A stretch of DNA of 64,000 bases from Parabacteroides bouchesdurhonensis. Lineage in GTDB: Bacteria; Bacteroidota; Bacteroidia; Bacteroidales; Tannerellaceae. Both the position numbers and the translations under genes were made by a program. The stretch covers positions 3,162,347 to 3,226,346 of the forward strand of contig NZ_LT896588.1 in the NCBI RefSeq assembly GCF_900186615.1, written 5' to 3'. This document shows, in pieces, positions 1 to 9,337 of the stretch. The notes beneath the pieces were generated by a model that saw only the letters and a program-made list of their open reading frames with translations, was not told where the DNA came from and did no database searches. Every line of letters starts with the position of its first letter. Position 1 is the stretch's first letter.

Positions 1-1883
1 GTCGGATCAAACGCAAATACCTGGATAGCCTGACGGGGATCTCTGCCGGGCTTATCTAATTCTTCCATAATATCCAGCAAAGTAGGCATGCCTACTTTTT
101 CGGAAACATACTTTTCCAGCTTTAATTTACTCTTTAGCTTCTTGTCCGAAATAAGCTCTTCTACTGAACATTGCAAATCTTTAGCCATTCGTTCCACTAT
201 CGGATAACTCTCAGGATGCACTGCTGAGTTATCCAAAGGATTCTTTCCATTTTGAATGCGAAGAAAGCCCGCACTTTGTTCAAATGCCTTATCTCCCATA
301 CGGGATACTTTTTTTAAGTCCATACGAGAATTGAACGGTCCATGTTCTGCTCTATAGTTAACGATATTCTGAGCCAGGGCAGGCCCTAAACCGGAAACAT
401 AAGTAAGCAGGTGCTTACTGGCCGTATTTACATTCACACCTACCAGGTTAACACAACTCTCTACTGTCTGATCCAGACTTTTCTTTAAAGCACCCTGTTC
501 CACATCGTGCTGATATTGTCCTACACCTATGCTTTTAGGGTCTATCTTGACCAGTTCGGCCAATGGGTCCATCAAACGGCGTCCTATACTGACCGCACCG
601 CGCACAGTAACATCATATTCCGGAAACTCTTCTCGCGCAATCTTTGACGCCGAGTAAATAGAAGCTCCGTTTTCACTGACTACAAATACTTGTACCTTAC
701 GATCGTACCGAATGCCGGTAATGAATTGTTCGGTTTCCCTGCTAGCAGTTCCATTTCCGATAGCTATGGCTTCAACAGCATAAGTAGATACCAATTGGGC
801 GATTTTAGCAGCAGCTTTCCCTTTTTCATTCTGAGGAGGGTGCGGATAGATTGCTTCATTGTGTAAAAGATTTCCCTGAGCATCCAAGCAAACCACTTTA
901 CAACCTGTCCGATAGCCGGGATCAATGCCCAATACACGCTTTTGACCTAAAGGAGGAGCTAAAAGAAGTTGGCGAAGGTTTTCAGCAAAAACACGTATCG
1001 CTTCTTCGTCGGCTTTCGCCTTACTTAAATTGGCAAATTCAGTTTCGATAGAAGGCTTCAACAGACGTTTAAAAGAATCATCTACAGCTTCGGTTACTTG
1101 CCCGGAAACTTCATTATATCCTTTTACGAAACGTCTTTTCAATCTATCCAGACAAGAATCTGTATCAGGAGAAATAGTTACACGTAATATCCCCTCGGTT
1201 TCTCCGCGACGTAAAGCCAGCAAGCGATGGGAGGAACAACGGTTCAGCGGTTCACTAAAGTCGAAATAATCTTTATACTTTGCCCCTTCGTCTTCTTTGC
1301 CTTTTATCACTTTAGAAGAAATAATAGCTGTATGACCGAATGAATTACGTACAATATTACGAGCATCTTCACTTTCGTTTACCCATTCGGCTATAATATC
1401 ACGCGCTCCTTGTAAAGCTTCTTCCGCATTTTTTATTTCGCCTTTGATAAAGCTTTTCACCCGATCATACAAATTTCTTTCATTCTGCATCATGATAACC
1501 TTAGCCAATGGTTCCAATCCCTTCTTACGGGCTATTTCAGCTTTAGTTACCCGTTTCGGTTTGTATGGAAGGTAAAGATCTTCCAATTCCGTACTATCCC
1601 ATGAATCTTCTATGCGTTTTTTTAGTTCAGAGGTAAGTTTTCCCTGTTCTTCAATAGAGCTGAGAATAGTATCTTTCCGCTTCTTCAGCTCAGTCAGTTT
1701 ATCCAGTTGGTCCTTTATATTACCGATTTGTACTTCATCCAAGCCTCCTGTTACTTCTTTGCGATAACGGCTGATAAAGGGGATAGTAGCTCCTTCTTCA
1801 AGTAAACCGATTGTTCGCTCCACTTGTCCGGAAGGTATATTCAGCATACGCGAGATGAGCGTATAAAATAGATTCATTGCCAT
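1..1883 (-). CDS. tex: Tex-family transcription accessory protein (3' end outside the window)
   Basis: This is the N-terminal ~627 codons of a Tex protein, a nucleic-acid-binding factor linked to transcription and RNA handling. The frame is open from the window edge to an ATG at 1883. A second in-frame ATG lies at 1877, so the start is uncertain by two codons. The translation begins with the Tex N-terminal helical domain (LISRMLNIP, then TIPFISRYRKE and LEDLYLPYKPKR), followed by the YqgF/RNase-H-like domain (VLGIDPGYRTGCK) and the helix-hairpin-helix part (VGVNVNTASKHLLTYVSGLG). The C-terminal S1 RNA-binding domain would lie beyond base 1. The start sits ~20 bp after a good -7 box. It is convergent with nothing and appears monocistronic here. 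Family assignment is confident; the precise cellular role is poorly known even in studied species. Confidence 0.95.
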   Translation of the reverse strand, partial: MAMNLFYTLISRMLNIPSGQVERTIGLLEEGATIPFISRYRKEVTGGLDEVQIGNIKDQLDKLTELKKRKDTILSSIEEQGKLTSELKKRIEDSWDSTELEDLYLPYKPKRVTKAEIARKKGLEPLAKVIMMQNERNLYDRVKSFIKGEIKNAEEALQGARDIIAEWVNESEDARNIVRNSFGHTAIISSKVIKGKEDEGAKYKDYFDFSEPLNRCSSHRLLALRRGETEGILRVTISPDTDSCLDRLKRRFVKGYNEVSGQVTEAVDDSFKRLLKPSIETEFANLSKAKADEEAIRVFAENLRQLLLAPPLGQKRVLGIDPGYRTGCKVVCLDAQGNLLHNEAIYPHPPQNEKGKAAAKIAQLVSTYAVEAIAIGNGTASRETEQFITGIRYDRKVQVFVVSENGASIYSASKIAREEFPEYDVTVRGAVSIGRRLMDPLAELVKIDPKSIGVGQYQHDVEQGALKKSLDQTVESCVNLVGVNVNTASKHLLTYVSGLGPALAQNIVNYRAEHGPFNSRMDLKKVSRMGDKAFEQSAGFLRIQNGKNPLDNSAVHPESYPIVERMAKDLQCSVEELISDKKLKSKLKLEKYVSEKVGMPTLLDIMEELDKPGRDPRQAIQVFAFDP

Positions 1884-1902
1884 ATTATTTATATTTACTA
1901 TG

Positions 1903-1910
1903 CAAAGATA
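1903..1910 (-). promoter_or_regulatory. Bacteroidota -7 box for tex
   Basis: The minus strand reads TATCTTTG, an exact match to TAnnTTTG, 20 bp before the proposed tex start. No clear -33 TTTG is visible at the usual spacing. Confidence 0.5.
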
Positions 1911-1949
1911 ATAGATTACGTTCTATTTCTGTTTTTGAAGTTTAGTTCT

Positions 1950-3305
1950 TTATTCTAAACGGACTGTTTCATCAGCAAACAAAGTCTGTTCGTCCACACT
2001 ATGCGAAGTAAAAAGAATTATTTGCCCGCTTTCCCTTTCTTTTGCCTTTATATAGGTAATAATGTGATTGCGTATAGCTTCATCCAGCCCTTTAAATGGT
2101 TCGTCCATTAAAATTACCGGAGATGGATAATAGGCTAATGCCCGTGCCAAAGCTACGCGTTGTTGCTGACCATAACTAAGAGCTTTTGGATATTGAAATA
2201 AGAAACCACCCATTTGCATCTCCTCTAAGATTAGTTTAGCATTTCTCAGCGCTTCCTCTTTTGGCATTACTTTAGACAAGGGTAAAACAACATTATCAAT
2301 AGCCGTCAGCCAAGGAAGAAGTTCCGGTTCTTGAAATACGGATGCAAGACCACAATCACGATTAATCTCTATCTTCCCATGAATAGGCATAAGAGTTCCG
2401 TTTATCAGATTCAGCAATGTTGTTTTACCTGTTCCCGAAGGAGCGGATATACAGTAGATTTTACCCGGTTCAAATGAATAAGTAAAAGAGGAAACTCCAT
2501 ATTTATATCCGGTATCAACTAAACGAATGGGAGAGGGAATACATCTTTTTTCTTTCATGGAAGATACGTAACGAATAGCTGTCTTTTGCCTGGATAACCA
2601 GTCAATACTTTTATCGAATAGAAAACTTATAATAACAGCAACAGCTGTCCAGGCCATTAACTCCGGAACAGCAATAAAACTCTGTGCGCGCTTCATCTCG
2701 CTGCCTATTCCGAACGAGCATTGAGACAATACTTCTCCCATAATAATAGCACGCCAGCCAAATCCGGCAGCAGAAGCCAATCCACTATATAAAAAGGGCT
2801 TTAGCTGCGGATATGTTATTTGCATAAAAGTATTATACCGTCCTATATGAAAAAGGGAAGCCATAACTGTATAACCTGATCGCAGATTACGTATACCATT
2901 TGTGAGATTCTCCGTAAGCAACGGAAACATCGTAAGAAAAGCAATCATTAAAGGAATGCTTTCCGGATTCAGGAAAATTAATGCAATCAGGATAAAAGAG
3001 ATTACCGGTACTGACCGCATAATAATGAATACCGGACGAAACAATTCATACAGTAGTTCATACTTGGCAAATAAACAACTAATACCCACTGCAGCTACAA
3101 GGGATAACAGGATACCCGCAATTCCTCGAATAACAGTTGCACCTATCGATAAATAAAAGCTTTTAGAGAACAACAGTTCTGCCAATGCTTGAAACAAGCG
3201 GGGGAGAGTAGGAATAAGTTCCGGCTGATTTAATATACGGGCAAACACTTCCCAACCTGCCAATATGAGGAGTATAGAAAAGAGTATGATTGCTTTCTTC
3301 TTCAT
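1950..3305 (-). CDS. ABC importer permease-ATPase fusion (SsuC/TauC type)
   Basis: This 451-residue protein joins two parts that are normally separate. Residues ~1-245 form a BPD-type inner-membrane permease with about six hydrophobic segments. Residues ~255-451 form a short ABC ATPase. Its Walker A is APSGTGKT (residues 288-295), the Q-loop is in FQEPELLPW, the signature is LSYGQ (376-380, the usual second G is Y), Walker B is VILMDEP (~397-403) and the switch histidine is in FTSHS (~435). The family imports sulfonates, nitrate, taurine or pyrimidine precursors; the substrate here cannot be read from sequence. It follows the binding-protein gene by 5 bp, so the two form an operon. The ATPase part is compact and has little after the H-loop. 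A dimer would supply two permeases and two ATPases. Confidence 0.88.
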   Translation of the reverse strand: MKKKAIILFSILLILAGWEVFARILNQPELIPTLPRLFQALAELLFSKSFYLSIGATVIRGIAGILLSLVAAVGISCLFAKYELLYELFRPVFIIMRSVPVISFILIALIFLNPESIPLMIAFLTMFPLLTENLTNGIRNLRSGYTVMASLFHIGRYNTFMQITYPQLKPFLYSGLASAAGFGWRAIIMGEVLSQCSFGIGSEMKRAQSFIAVPELMAWTAVAVIISFLFDKSIDWLSRQKTAIRYVSSMKEKRCIPSPIRLVDTGYKYGVSSFTYSFEPGKIYCISAPSGTGKTTLLNLINGTLMPIHGKIEINRDCGLASVFQEPELLPWLTAIDNVVLPLSKVMPKEEALRNAKLILEEMQMGGFLFQYPKALSYGQQQRVALARALAYYPSPVILMDEPFKGLDEAIRNHIITYIKAKERESGQIILFTSHSVDEQTLFADETVRLE

Positions 3306-3310
3306 TTTAT

Positions 3311-4216
3311 TTAAGGTATAAAGCTTTCGGGTACTTTACCTCCTATAGCTTTGGGTTCATATTGTTCTATCAGACGCAGAAATGATTTTGTTGCGTCACA
3401 GGCATCGTTAGCCGTTAAGTAATGGATGCGACATCGTTTGAGACTTTCAACGGTAAGCATTCCGGGAGCAAATACCTGATGTTCTTCAAGTATGCGAATG
3501 GCATCTTCCGGATGTTCTTCTACGAAACGACAGGAAGATTGTAAAAGACTGTCTATGATAACCGTCTCATTCTTCAATACCGTATTATAAACAATAGCAG
3601 TCTGAGGAAAGCCTAAAGCACTGTTGTTCGCAGGATTCGTTAAATCGGCAAGTATATGCAATGTATTGTCTTTGCGTAAAGCCATACTTACAAAAGGTTC
3701 GCTTAACACAGCTGTTTGAGCTTTTCCAATAAGCAATGCCTGCATAATCTCACGGGCTGTTCCAAATGAATAATTGAGAGCATATTCCTCTCCGTTTATG
3801 TCCAGATAATAACGGGTCAGAATGTCCGGCGTAGTACCGGCACCAAATAAATGCAATACTTTTTTATCTGTTGGATTATCCCTTCCAACCAAATAAAGCG
3901 TACCCCATACAGGACAACCTAATAATGGATAATCAACACCTTTATTGTAGAGATTTACCGCGCTGATCATAGGAAGGGCAGCTATGTCTGTTTCCTTTTT
4001 AATTAAAGCAGCTTGTATGATATCAGGAGAATCTGCCAGAGTGACAGATACTGTTTTTCCGTCTATAACAGGAGGCGTTCCCATCCATTGGGCAAAAGCG
4101 ATTGCCGAAGGCCCTCTTAAAACAGATACACGTATAACTTCTTGTTCTTTGTTTTTCTTAATATCCTTACAGCCTGCCATACAAAACAAAGCAAGCAACA
4201 GATAAATGTATTTCAT
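3311..4216 (-). CDS. ABC transporter substrate-binding lipoprotein (NMT1/THI5-like)
   Basis: This is the periplasmic binding protein for the fused permease-ATPase just downstream. I start it at the ATG at 4216 because the next residues form a lipoprotein signal (MKYIYLLLALFCMAGC) with the cysteine as lipidation site; the longer frame to 4273 only adds a poor leader. The mature part has the two-lobed type II binding fold typical of NMT1/TauA/SsuA proteins: RVSVLRGPSAIAFAQWM at the start, then D-x-A-ALPMISA and GKAQTAVLSEPFVSMAL, a usual cleft signature. Length (about 301 aa) fits the family. The ligand is unknown. The gene starts 70 bp after the third tRNA-Arg in the direction of transcription, with no obvious separate promoter, so read-through from the tRNA promoter is possible. 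Confidence 0.85.
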   Translation of the reverse strand: MKYIYLLLALFCMAGCKDIKKNKEQEVIRVSVLRGPSAIAFAQWMGTPPVIDGKTVSVTLADSPDIIQAALIKKETDIAALPMISAVNLYNKGVDYPLLGCPVWGTLYLVGRDNPTDKKVLHLFGAGTTPDILTRYYLDINGEEYALNYSFGTAREIMQALLIGKAQTAVLSEPFVSMALRKDNTLHILADLTNPANNSALGFPQTAIVYNTVLKNETVIIDSLLQSSCRFVEEHPEDAIRILEEHQVFAPGMLTVESLKRCRIHYLTANDACDATKSFLRLIEQYEPKAIGGKVPESFIP

Positions 4217-4285
4217 ATATAAAAAAACCATCATTTCACTATCACATTGTGTGATGTAGAGAAATAATGGCATATATTTAATTTG

Positions 4286-4359
4286 TGACCGCGACAGGAT
4301 TCAAACCTGTAACCGGCTGATCCGTAGTCAGCTACTCTATTCAGTTGAGCTACGCGGCC
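4286..4359 (-). tRNA. tRNA-Arg (ACG), copy 1
   Basis: This 74-nt gene folds as a full cloverleaf. The acceptor stem pairs GGCCGCG with CGCGGTC, the anticodon loop is CTACGGA with anticodon ACG, and the T arm is ACAGG-TTTGAAT-CCTGT. The 3' CCA is not encoded. It is identical to the copy at 4470-4543. Confidence 0.95.
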
Positions 4360-4368
4360 AATTGAGAG

Positions 4369-4442
4369 TGACTCGCATAGGATTCAAACCTATAACCTTC
4401 TGATCCGTAGTCAGATGCTCTATTCAGTTGAGCTAGCGAGCC
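4369..4442 (-). tRNA. tRNA-Arg (ACG), variant copy 2
   Basis: This 74-nt tRNA sits between two identical tRNA-Arg genes. Its anticodon loop is also CTACGGA (ACG), but the acceptor stem (GGCTCGC with GCGAGTC), the T stem (ATAGG with CCTAT) and one pair of the anticodon stem differ from the neighbours. The changes are compensated, so it should be functional. CCA is not encoded. Confidence 0.94.
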
Positions 4443-4469
4443 GTCCTTTTATACAACCTTTTAAGATGG

Positions 4470-4543
4470 TGACCGCGACAGGATTCAAACCTGTAACCGG
4501 CTGATCCGTAGTCAGCTACTCTATTCAGTTGAGCTACGCGGCC
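4470..4543 (-). tRNA. tRNA-Arg (ACG), copy 3
   Basis: This gene is identical base for base to copy 1 over 74 nt, with anticodon ACG and no encoded CCA. It is the first gene after the promoter at 4565-4595, so it is promoter-proximal in the three-tRNA transcript. Confidence 0.95.
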
Positions 4544-4564
4544 ATTCTTGCTTGATTGCGAGTG

Positions 4565-4595
4565 CAAAGGTAGCGTTTTGTTTTATATATGCAAA
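4565..4595 (-). promoter_or_regulatory. Consensus Bacteroidota promoter of the tRNA-Arg cluster
   Basis: The minus strand shows TTTG (4595-4592), a 19-bp spacer and TACCTTTG (4572-4565). This matches the Bacteroidota sigma-70-type promoter TTTG-N19-TAnnTTTG exactly. The predicted start lies near 4557, about 14 nt before the first tRNA. It is the best promoter in the window. Confidence 0.8.
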
Positions 4596-4619
4596 TATTT
4601 CATTCTGTTTTTTATATTC

Positions 4620-6938
4620 CTAATCTAACATTTTAGGATTGAAAATAAGGTAACCTATATTCAGTCCTACATTGAAATTCTTGCTGGGATAACTGTATCC
4701 GTTGGCATATAGACTAATAGAAAGGAAAGGCAATTGAAATACCATTGCCGCTTCACCCATATACTTGAATGAATGCATAAACTTACCATAATAAGGAACT
4801 CCCACATAGGTCTCGTTAATTGGTATTTCCCGCTTCTTAATTTCATACAAAGGAGCAAAACCATACATGTCTAAACGCAGGTGAAGTAATCTGCTGAACT
4901 TAATAATGGGAGAGAGACCGATTGCTACATATTGGTTTGCCCGAAAAGCCTCATTAAATACTATTTTACTGTGCGGAGTAGGGGTAAATGCCGGAGCTTG
5001 CAAAATAGATGATGTATAATTATTCATCAGGTTCTTGCTTGAAAGTACCATTTCCGCAAGGTAACCCATATTGAACAGGTTGTTCAATTCCTGATAGTAC
5101 AACCAGCGTCCTTTCATCTGCAACCAACTATGAACCGTTCTTTCGGAAGGTTCACGCAATGCTTTATTGGTAGATGGTTGGTAGTTCTCTATACCTGTTA
5201 CATATTGAGCCGTTACAAGTTGCTGACGTCCATTGATCGGAAATTGTTTGGCATTCAATGAATTCCGTTCAATACTAAGAGAGCCGCTGAACAAATCATA
5301 CTTACTGTGGTCGAATACTGCATCAGGAAACGCTATTTTGGAGGTCTGCAAATAATAATCGTTTAGCTGGCCATACGCAAAACCTATTTCTGCTTTCGCT
5401 TTTGTAAGAAACGCGAAGCCAAGTTTCAGTTTCATAAACAACTCCTTCTGCTTGATAAAGGAAGGAACAACATCTTCATAGAACAAAGACTGGCTTTCGG
5501 AGAATCTTCTTTCCGAATACACTCCTTGCCAATTAATATAAGAAGGCAGGCGGGTTTGGAGATACATACGTCCGTTTAGCATTACTCCGCTAAAAGAGTT
5601 TCCTACCTGGAAATTTGCATTTACATCGGCAGCGAAACGCCCTAAATATTGATAACCCAACCCCAAATACAACTGGTTAGCCTGATGAGAAGAAACATTA
5701 CCTCCAAAACCTACGGTAATTTCCTCTTTCATCTTTATATCCAGATACAGATCAAACTTTTTCTCTTTCCGGTTATATACAGCATGGGGCAATATCTCTT
5801 TTATTTTGGAATAAGTAAGCATTTTAAAGTAAGCCCTTTTAAATTCCTCCATAGAGAACTCCTGATTAATATCCCTATGTAGTTGGGCTTCTATATATTT
5901 ACGCTGCGATTCGGAGACGCCTGTAACATAAATGTTTTTGAATATCAGGGGAGGAAGACTTTCTTTATAGGCTTTTCGACGAGCCATTACACTATCAATC
6001 GGCACACGGCGAGGTACTCTCTGTTTTATAGAGTCTATCATAGACATGGTACGCTTATAACCTATATCCATTAATTCCTTTGATTTCTGGAAGTCAAGAA
6101 GGGATACATTAGGGAAACTGAATTTAACCATCATACCGTCTTCTTCCGGAACATCGTAGTCCGTACTCTGCATAATCATGGTCTCCAGTTGACTGTAAGC
6201 ATTATTGGAAGGCTTATTATTCCCTCCGGCAACAACAGAACCAAAGATAAAGTCAGGATGAAAAGCCTCTTTCATAGGACCTACAGGAAAATTGTCATAA
6301 ATACCTCCGTCAAACAAAGGAACGCTGTCTTTCCAGATAGGCTGAAAGAAAAAAGGAAAAGTCATGGAGGCACGAACAGCATCCCCCAAATCTCCGTTCT
6401 TAAACACTATCGACTTCTTTGTATAGATATCGGATGCTACGCAACGGAATGGAACAAACAAGTTGTCGAAATTCCAACCGGCCTTAGCCGTTGCCTGAGA
6501 AAAGAGAGCCATAAAGGCTTGATTCATTTGGATCGGATTGATAAGGCTTTGGGGTAAAAAGCTGGCTTTGATCTGTAACGAATCGGACATATCAATTGAG
6601 AAATGCGCAAACTCGGGAGTAGGATAGGGTTCTTTGAAATAATAGATATATTTCTCTTCCACCGTACCGGTCTGCCAATAGCCGAACTCTTTAGACAGCA
6701 TCAACTCCAACATCTCTTCCGGAGTATATCCCATAGCATACAAACTGCCTACGATAGCGCCGGCCGATGTTCCGGCTATATAATCGATAGGTATGCCGTT
6801 TTCTTCCAATGCTTTAATGATTCCAAGATGAGCGGCGCCTTTAGCTCCGCCACCGCTTAACACTAACCCTACTTTTTGAGCAGACAGTGGTTGTATGAAC
6901 GAGAGAAGGAAGATTGTGAAGATTGCAAGCTGCTTCAT
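4620..6938 (-). CDS. Patatin-like phospholipase with POTRA and outer-membrane beta-barrel (PlpD-like)
   Basis: This 772-residue exported protein starts with a signal peptide (cleavage probably after LSA, residue 20). Residues ~22-320 are a patatin/RssA-type lipase: oxyanion motif GGGAKG (~29-34), nucleophile elbow GTSAG with Ser58, and catalytic Asp210 in DGG. A POTRA-like stretch follows (~330-410). The remainder (~415-772) alternates short hydrophobic strands with aromatic ends, like an Omp85/D15-type 16-strand barrel. The order lipase-POTRA-barrel matches type Vd autotransporters such as Pseudomonas PlpD, a family common in Bacteroidota. Prediction: a membrane-anchored phospholipase A, with the side of the membrane uncertain. 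It has its own promoter and is separated from htpG by a terminator. Confidence 0.92.
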   Translation of the reverse strand: MKQLAIFTIFLLSFIQPLSAQKVGLVLSGGGAKGAAHLGIIKALEENGIPIDYIAGTSAGAIVGSLYAMGYTPEEMLELMLSKEFGYWQTGTVEEKYIYYFKEPYPTPEFAHFSIDMSDSLQIKASFLPQSLINPIQMNQAFMALFSQATAKAGWNFDNLFVPFRCVASDIYTKKSIVFKNGDLGDAVRASMTFPFFFQPIWKDSVPLFDGGIYDNFPVGPMKEAFHPDFIFGSVVAGGNNKPSNNAYSQLETMIMQSTDYDVPEEDGMMVKFSFPNVSLLDFQKSKELMDIGYKRTMSMIDSIKQRVPRRVPIDSVMARRKAYKESLPPLIFKNIYVTGVSESQRKYIEAQLHRDINQEFSMEEFKRAYFKMLTYSKIKEILPHAVYNRKEKKFDLYLDIKMKEEITVGFGGNVSSHQANQLYLGLGYQYLGRFAADVNANFQVGNSFSGVMLNGRMYLQTRLPSYINWQGVYSERRFSESQSLFYEDVVPSFIKQKELFMKLKLGFAFLTKAKAEIGFAYGQLNDYYLQTSKIAFPDAVFDHSKYDLFSGSLSIERNSLNAKQFPINGRQQLVTAQYVTGIENYQPSTNKALREPSERTVHSWLQMKGRWLYYQELNNLFNMGYLAEMVLSSKNLMNNYTSSILQAPAFTPTPHSKIVFNEAFRANQYVAIGLSPIIKFSRLLHLRLDMYGFAPLYEIKKREIPINETYVGVPYYGKFMHSFKYMGEAAMVFQLPFLSISLYANGYSYPSKNFNVGLNIGYLIFNPKMLD

Positions 6939-6967
6939 GTATATGGCTTTAACGATGTTTCCGGATT

Positions 6968-6998
6968 CAAATGTACAGGTTTATTTTATTAAAATAAA
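6968..6998 (-). promoter_or_regulatory. Promoter of the patatin gene
   Basis: The minus strand reads TTTA (6998-6995), 19 bp, then TACATTTG (6975-6968). The -7 box is exact and the -33 box has three of four bases. It lies 30 bp upstream of the start codon. Confidence 0.6.
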
Positions 6999-7040
6999 CA
7001 CGGCTACTCATATTTTTGTTTGTCGGGAATAGGCTATAAT

Positions 7041-7075
7041 AAAAAAACCGCTCCATTTCACGATGGAACGGTTTT
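7041..7075 (-). terminator. Rho-independent terminator of htpG
   Basis: In the minus transcript CCGTTCCAT pairs with ATGGAGCGG around a six-base loop and is followed by seven Ts. A G-U pair forms only in the minus transcript, which supports that direction. Confidence 0.85.
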
Positions 7076-7110
7076 CTGTCTACAAGCAGATATTATGTTA
7101 TAAATGTAAG

Positions 7111-9162
7111 TTAACCTATCATTTGAACACTGCGTTTGATAAAGCGGCTTAAAGCTTCGCCTTTCAACATGCCGTTACCCAGCAGGGCCAAATCTATCAA
7201 CTGGCTAACCATGTTATTAGAACCGGCATATTCGGCCAAAATCGTATTAGCCTGCTCGTTCAGTTCATCAATCTTATGATTGGTATTTGTCATATCTTCT
7301 TTTTCCTGAGCCGTAATTTCTTCTTCTTTTTTCTTGCTCTGGGCTTCACGAAGATCGGACTGACGGGCTTTCCAGCCTTTTATATCGTCAAGGATAGGTT
7401 TCAGCTTCTCACTGCAAGCATTTTCCTCGTCCGTCAATACCTGCTTAATAAGAGTATGATCCGTATTTAATACAAGGTTGTAACTGTCCGGCATTTCGCC
7501 ATAGAAAGACATACCCGGCTGCATGGCAGACATTTCACGCATACGACGCATATATTCGCTCTGTGTAAGGACAACGGGGTTGACGTTTTCGCCAAGAGCC
7601 TCGAAGGTTACATAAAACTCCGTCTTATCCAGCTTTGGCAACCGGCTCTTGAACACTTCCTGCAAAGCATGTTTCTGATCTTCATCCAATGTTACCTTGT
7701 TGGTATCTTCTTTACGGATCAGATTGTCAATCGTATCACTGTCCACACGAACAAAACGGGTCTTTTCAAACTTTTGTTCCAATTGTCCGATAGCATGTAC
7801 ATCCAGCTGTCCATCCATAATTAAGACACTATAGCCCTTGTCTTTAGCGGCCTGGATATAACTGTATTGCTCGTCTTTATTTGTTGTGTATAAGTAAACC
7901 AGGTTACCATCTTTATCGGTTTGGTTTTCTTTAACCAATGTTTTATATTCGTCAAATGTATAATAAACATCGTCAACGTCTTTTAAAAGAGCGAATTTAG
8001 CGGCACGGTCGTAGAATTTTTCATCTGTCAGCATACCATACTGGATGAACAATTTCAGGCTATCCCATTTCTCTTCAAACTGAGGACGTTCCGATTTAAA
8101 GATTTCTTCCAAACGGTCTGCAACCTTCTTGGTAATATGGTTGGAAATCTTCTTTACATTCTGATCGCTTTGTAAATAAGAACGAGATACGTTCAGAGGA
8201 ATATCCGGTGAATCCAAAACGCCATGCAATAAGGTCAAAAACTCAGGAACAATGCTTTCTACCGAGTCGGTAACGAATACCTGGTTGCAATATAATTGTA
8301 TTTTGTTCCGGTGTAAATCTATATTGCTTTTGATACGGGGGAAATACAAAATACCTGTCAGGTTAAACGGATAATCCACATTCAGATGAATCCAGAATAA
8401 AGGCTCTTCGCTCATTGGATACAGATCACGATAGAACTTCTTGTAGTCTTCATCGGTCATGTCTGCCGGTTTGCGAACCCATGCCGGTTTGGTATCGTTT
8501 ACGATATTATCTTCATCCGTGTCAACATACTTACCGTCTTTCCATTCCTGTTTTTTACCGAAAGCAATAGGAACAGGTAAGAAACGGCAGTACTTCGTCA
8601 GCAGCCCGTTAATCTTATCCTTATTCAGGAAGTCTTTATTCTCATCATCAATGTAAAGGATAATATCAGTACCACGGTCTGCTTTTTCTGTTTCTTCCAT
8701 CGTATATTCGGGAGTTCCGTCGCAACTCCATTTCATGGCAACTGCGCCGTCTTTATACGATTTCGTCACAATTTCAACTTTCTTTGAAACCATAAAGGAA
8801 GAATAGAAACCAAGTCCGAAGTGTCCGATAATGGAAGCTGCATCGTTTTTGTATTTTTCCACAAACTCTTCTGCACCTGAGAAAGCTATCTGATTGATAT
8901 ACTTGTCTATTTCTTCGGCAGTCATACCAATACCCCGGTCGGAGATAGTGATCGTATTATCGTCAAATTTTACGTGAACAGTTAAATCGCCCAATTCGCC
9001 TTTAAAATCGCCGACAGAAGAAAGTGTCTTTAGTTTTTGGGTAGCGTCTACTGCATTTGATACTAATTCACGAAGAAAAATTTCGTGATCACTGTATAAA
9101 AACTTCTTGATAATAGGGAAGATGTTCTCACTTGTAACACCAATATTTCCTTGTTTGCTCAT
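7111..9162 (-). CDS. htpG: HtpG, bacterial Hsp90 chaperone
   Basis: This 683-residue cytoplasmic protein is an ATP-driven Hsp90 dimer that remodels late-folding client proteins. The GHKL ATPase domain (~1-230) shows RELVSNAVDA (catalytic Glu and Mg-binding Asn), DRGIGM and GHFGLGFYS. The middle domain and a C-terminal dimerisation domain follow, and the length is usual for Bacteroidota. Between the N and middle domains there is a longer charged insert (around EWKDGKYVDTDEDN), typical of this phylum. It is followed by a strong terminator and preceded by a long intergenic region holding the GATCAC palindrome array, then clpC. No CIRCE-type heat-shock operator is visible upstream. Confidence 0.98.
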   Translation of the reverse strand: MSKQGNIGVTSENIFPIIKKFLYSDHEIFLRELVSNAVDATQKLKTLSSVGDFKGELGDLTVHVKFDDNTITISDRGIGMTAEEIDKYINQIAFSGAEEFVEKYKNDAASIIGHFGLGFYSSFMVSKKVEIVTKSYKDGAVAMKWSCDGTPEYTMEETEKADRGTDIILYIDDENKDFLNKDKINGLLTKYCRFLPVPIAFGKKQEWKDGKYVDTDEDNIVNDTKPAWVRKPADMTDEDYKKFYRDLYPMSEEPLFWIHLNVDYPFNLTGILYFPRIKSNIDLHRNKIQLYCNQVFVTDSVESIVPEFLTLLHGVLDSPDIPLNVSRSYLQSDQNVKKISNHITKKVADRLEEIFKSERPQFEEKWDSLKLFIQYGMLTDEKFYDRAAKFALLKDVDDVYYTFDEYKTLVKENQTDKDGNLVYLYTTNKDEQYSYIQAAKDKGYSVLIMDGQLDVHAIGQLEQKFEKTRFVRVDSDTIDNLIRKEDTNKVTLDEDQKHALQEVFKSRLPKLDKTEFYVTFEALGENVNPVVLTQSEYMRRMREMSAMQPGMSFYGEMPDSYNLVLNTDHTLIKQVLTDEENACSEKLKPILDDIKGWKARQSDLREAQSKKKEEEITAQEKEDMTNTNHKIDELNEQANTILAEYAGSNNMVSQLIDLALLGNGMLKGEALSRFIKRSVQMIG

Positions 9163-9337
9163 AGATATAATAGTTTTTTTTGATTTTTCTATCTATAGGT
9201 AAACAAAATAAATGCCAAAAAAGAAAAGTATAACTGACGACAGTGGAAGGTGACAAAACAGCAGGCAATGCACCAAAATGTCAGTATGGCTAATGCAATA
9301 TTACAATGCTTTTGTTTTGTTGTTCGGCTTGTATTAG

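Noticed and set aside
4217..4285. Riboswitch (for example TPP) before the ABC binding-protein gene
   Set aside because: The leader is only ~70 nt and lacks any recognisable conserved TPP, SAM or cobalamin core.
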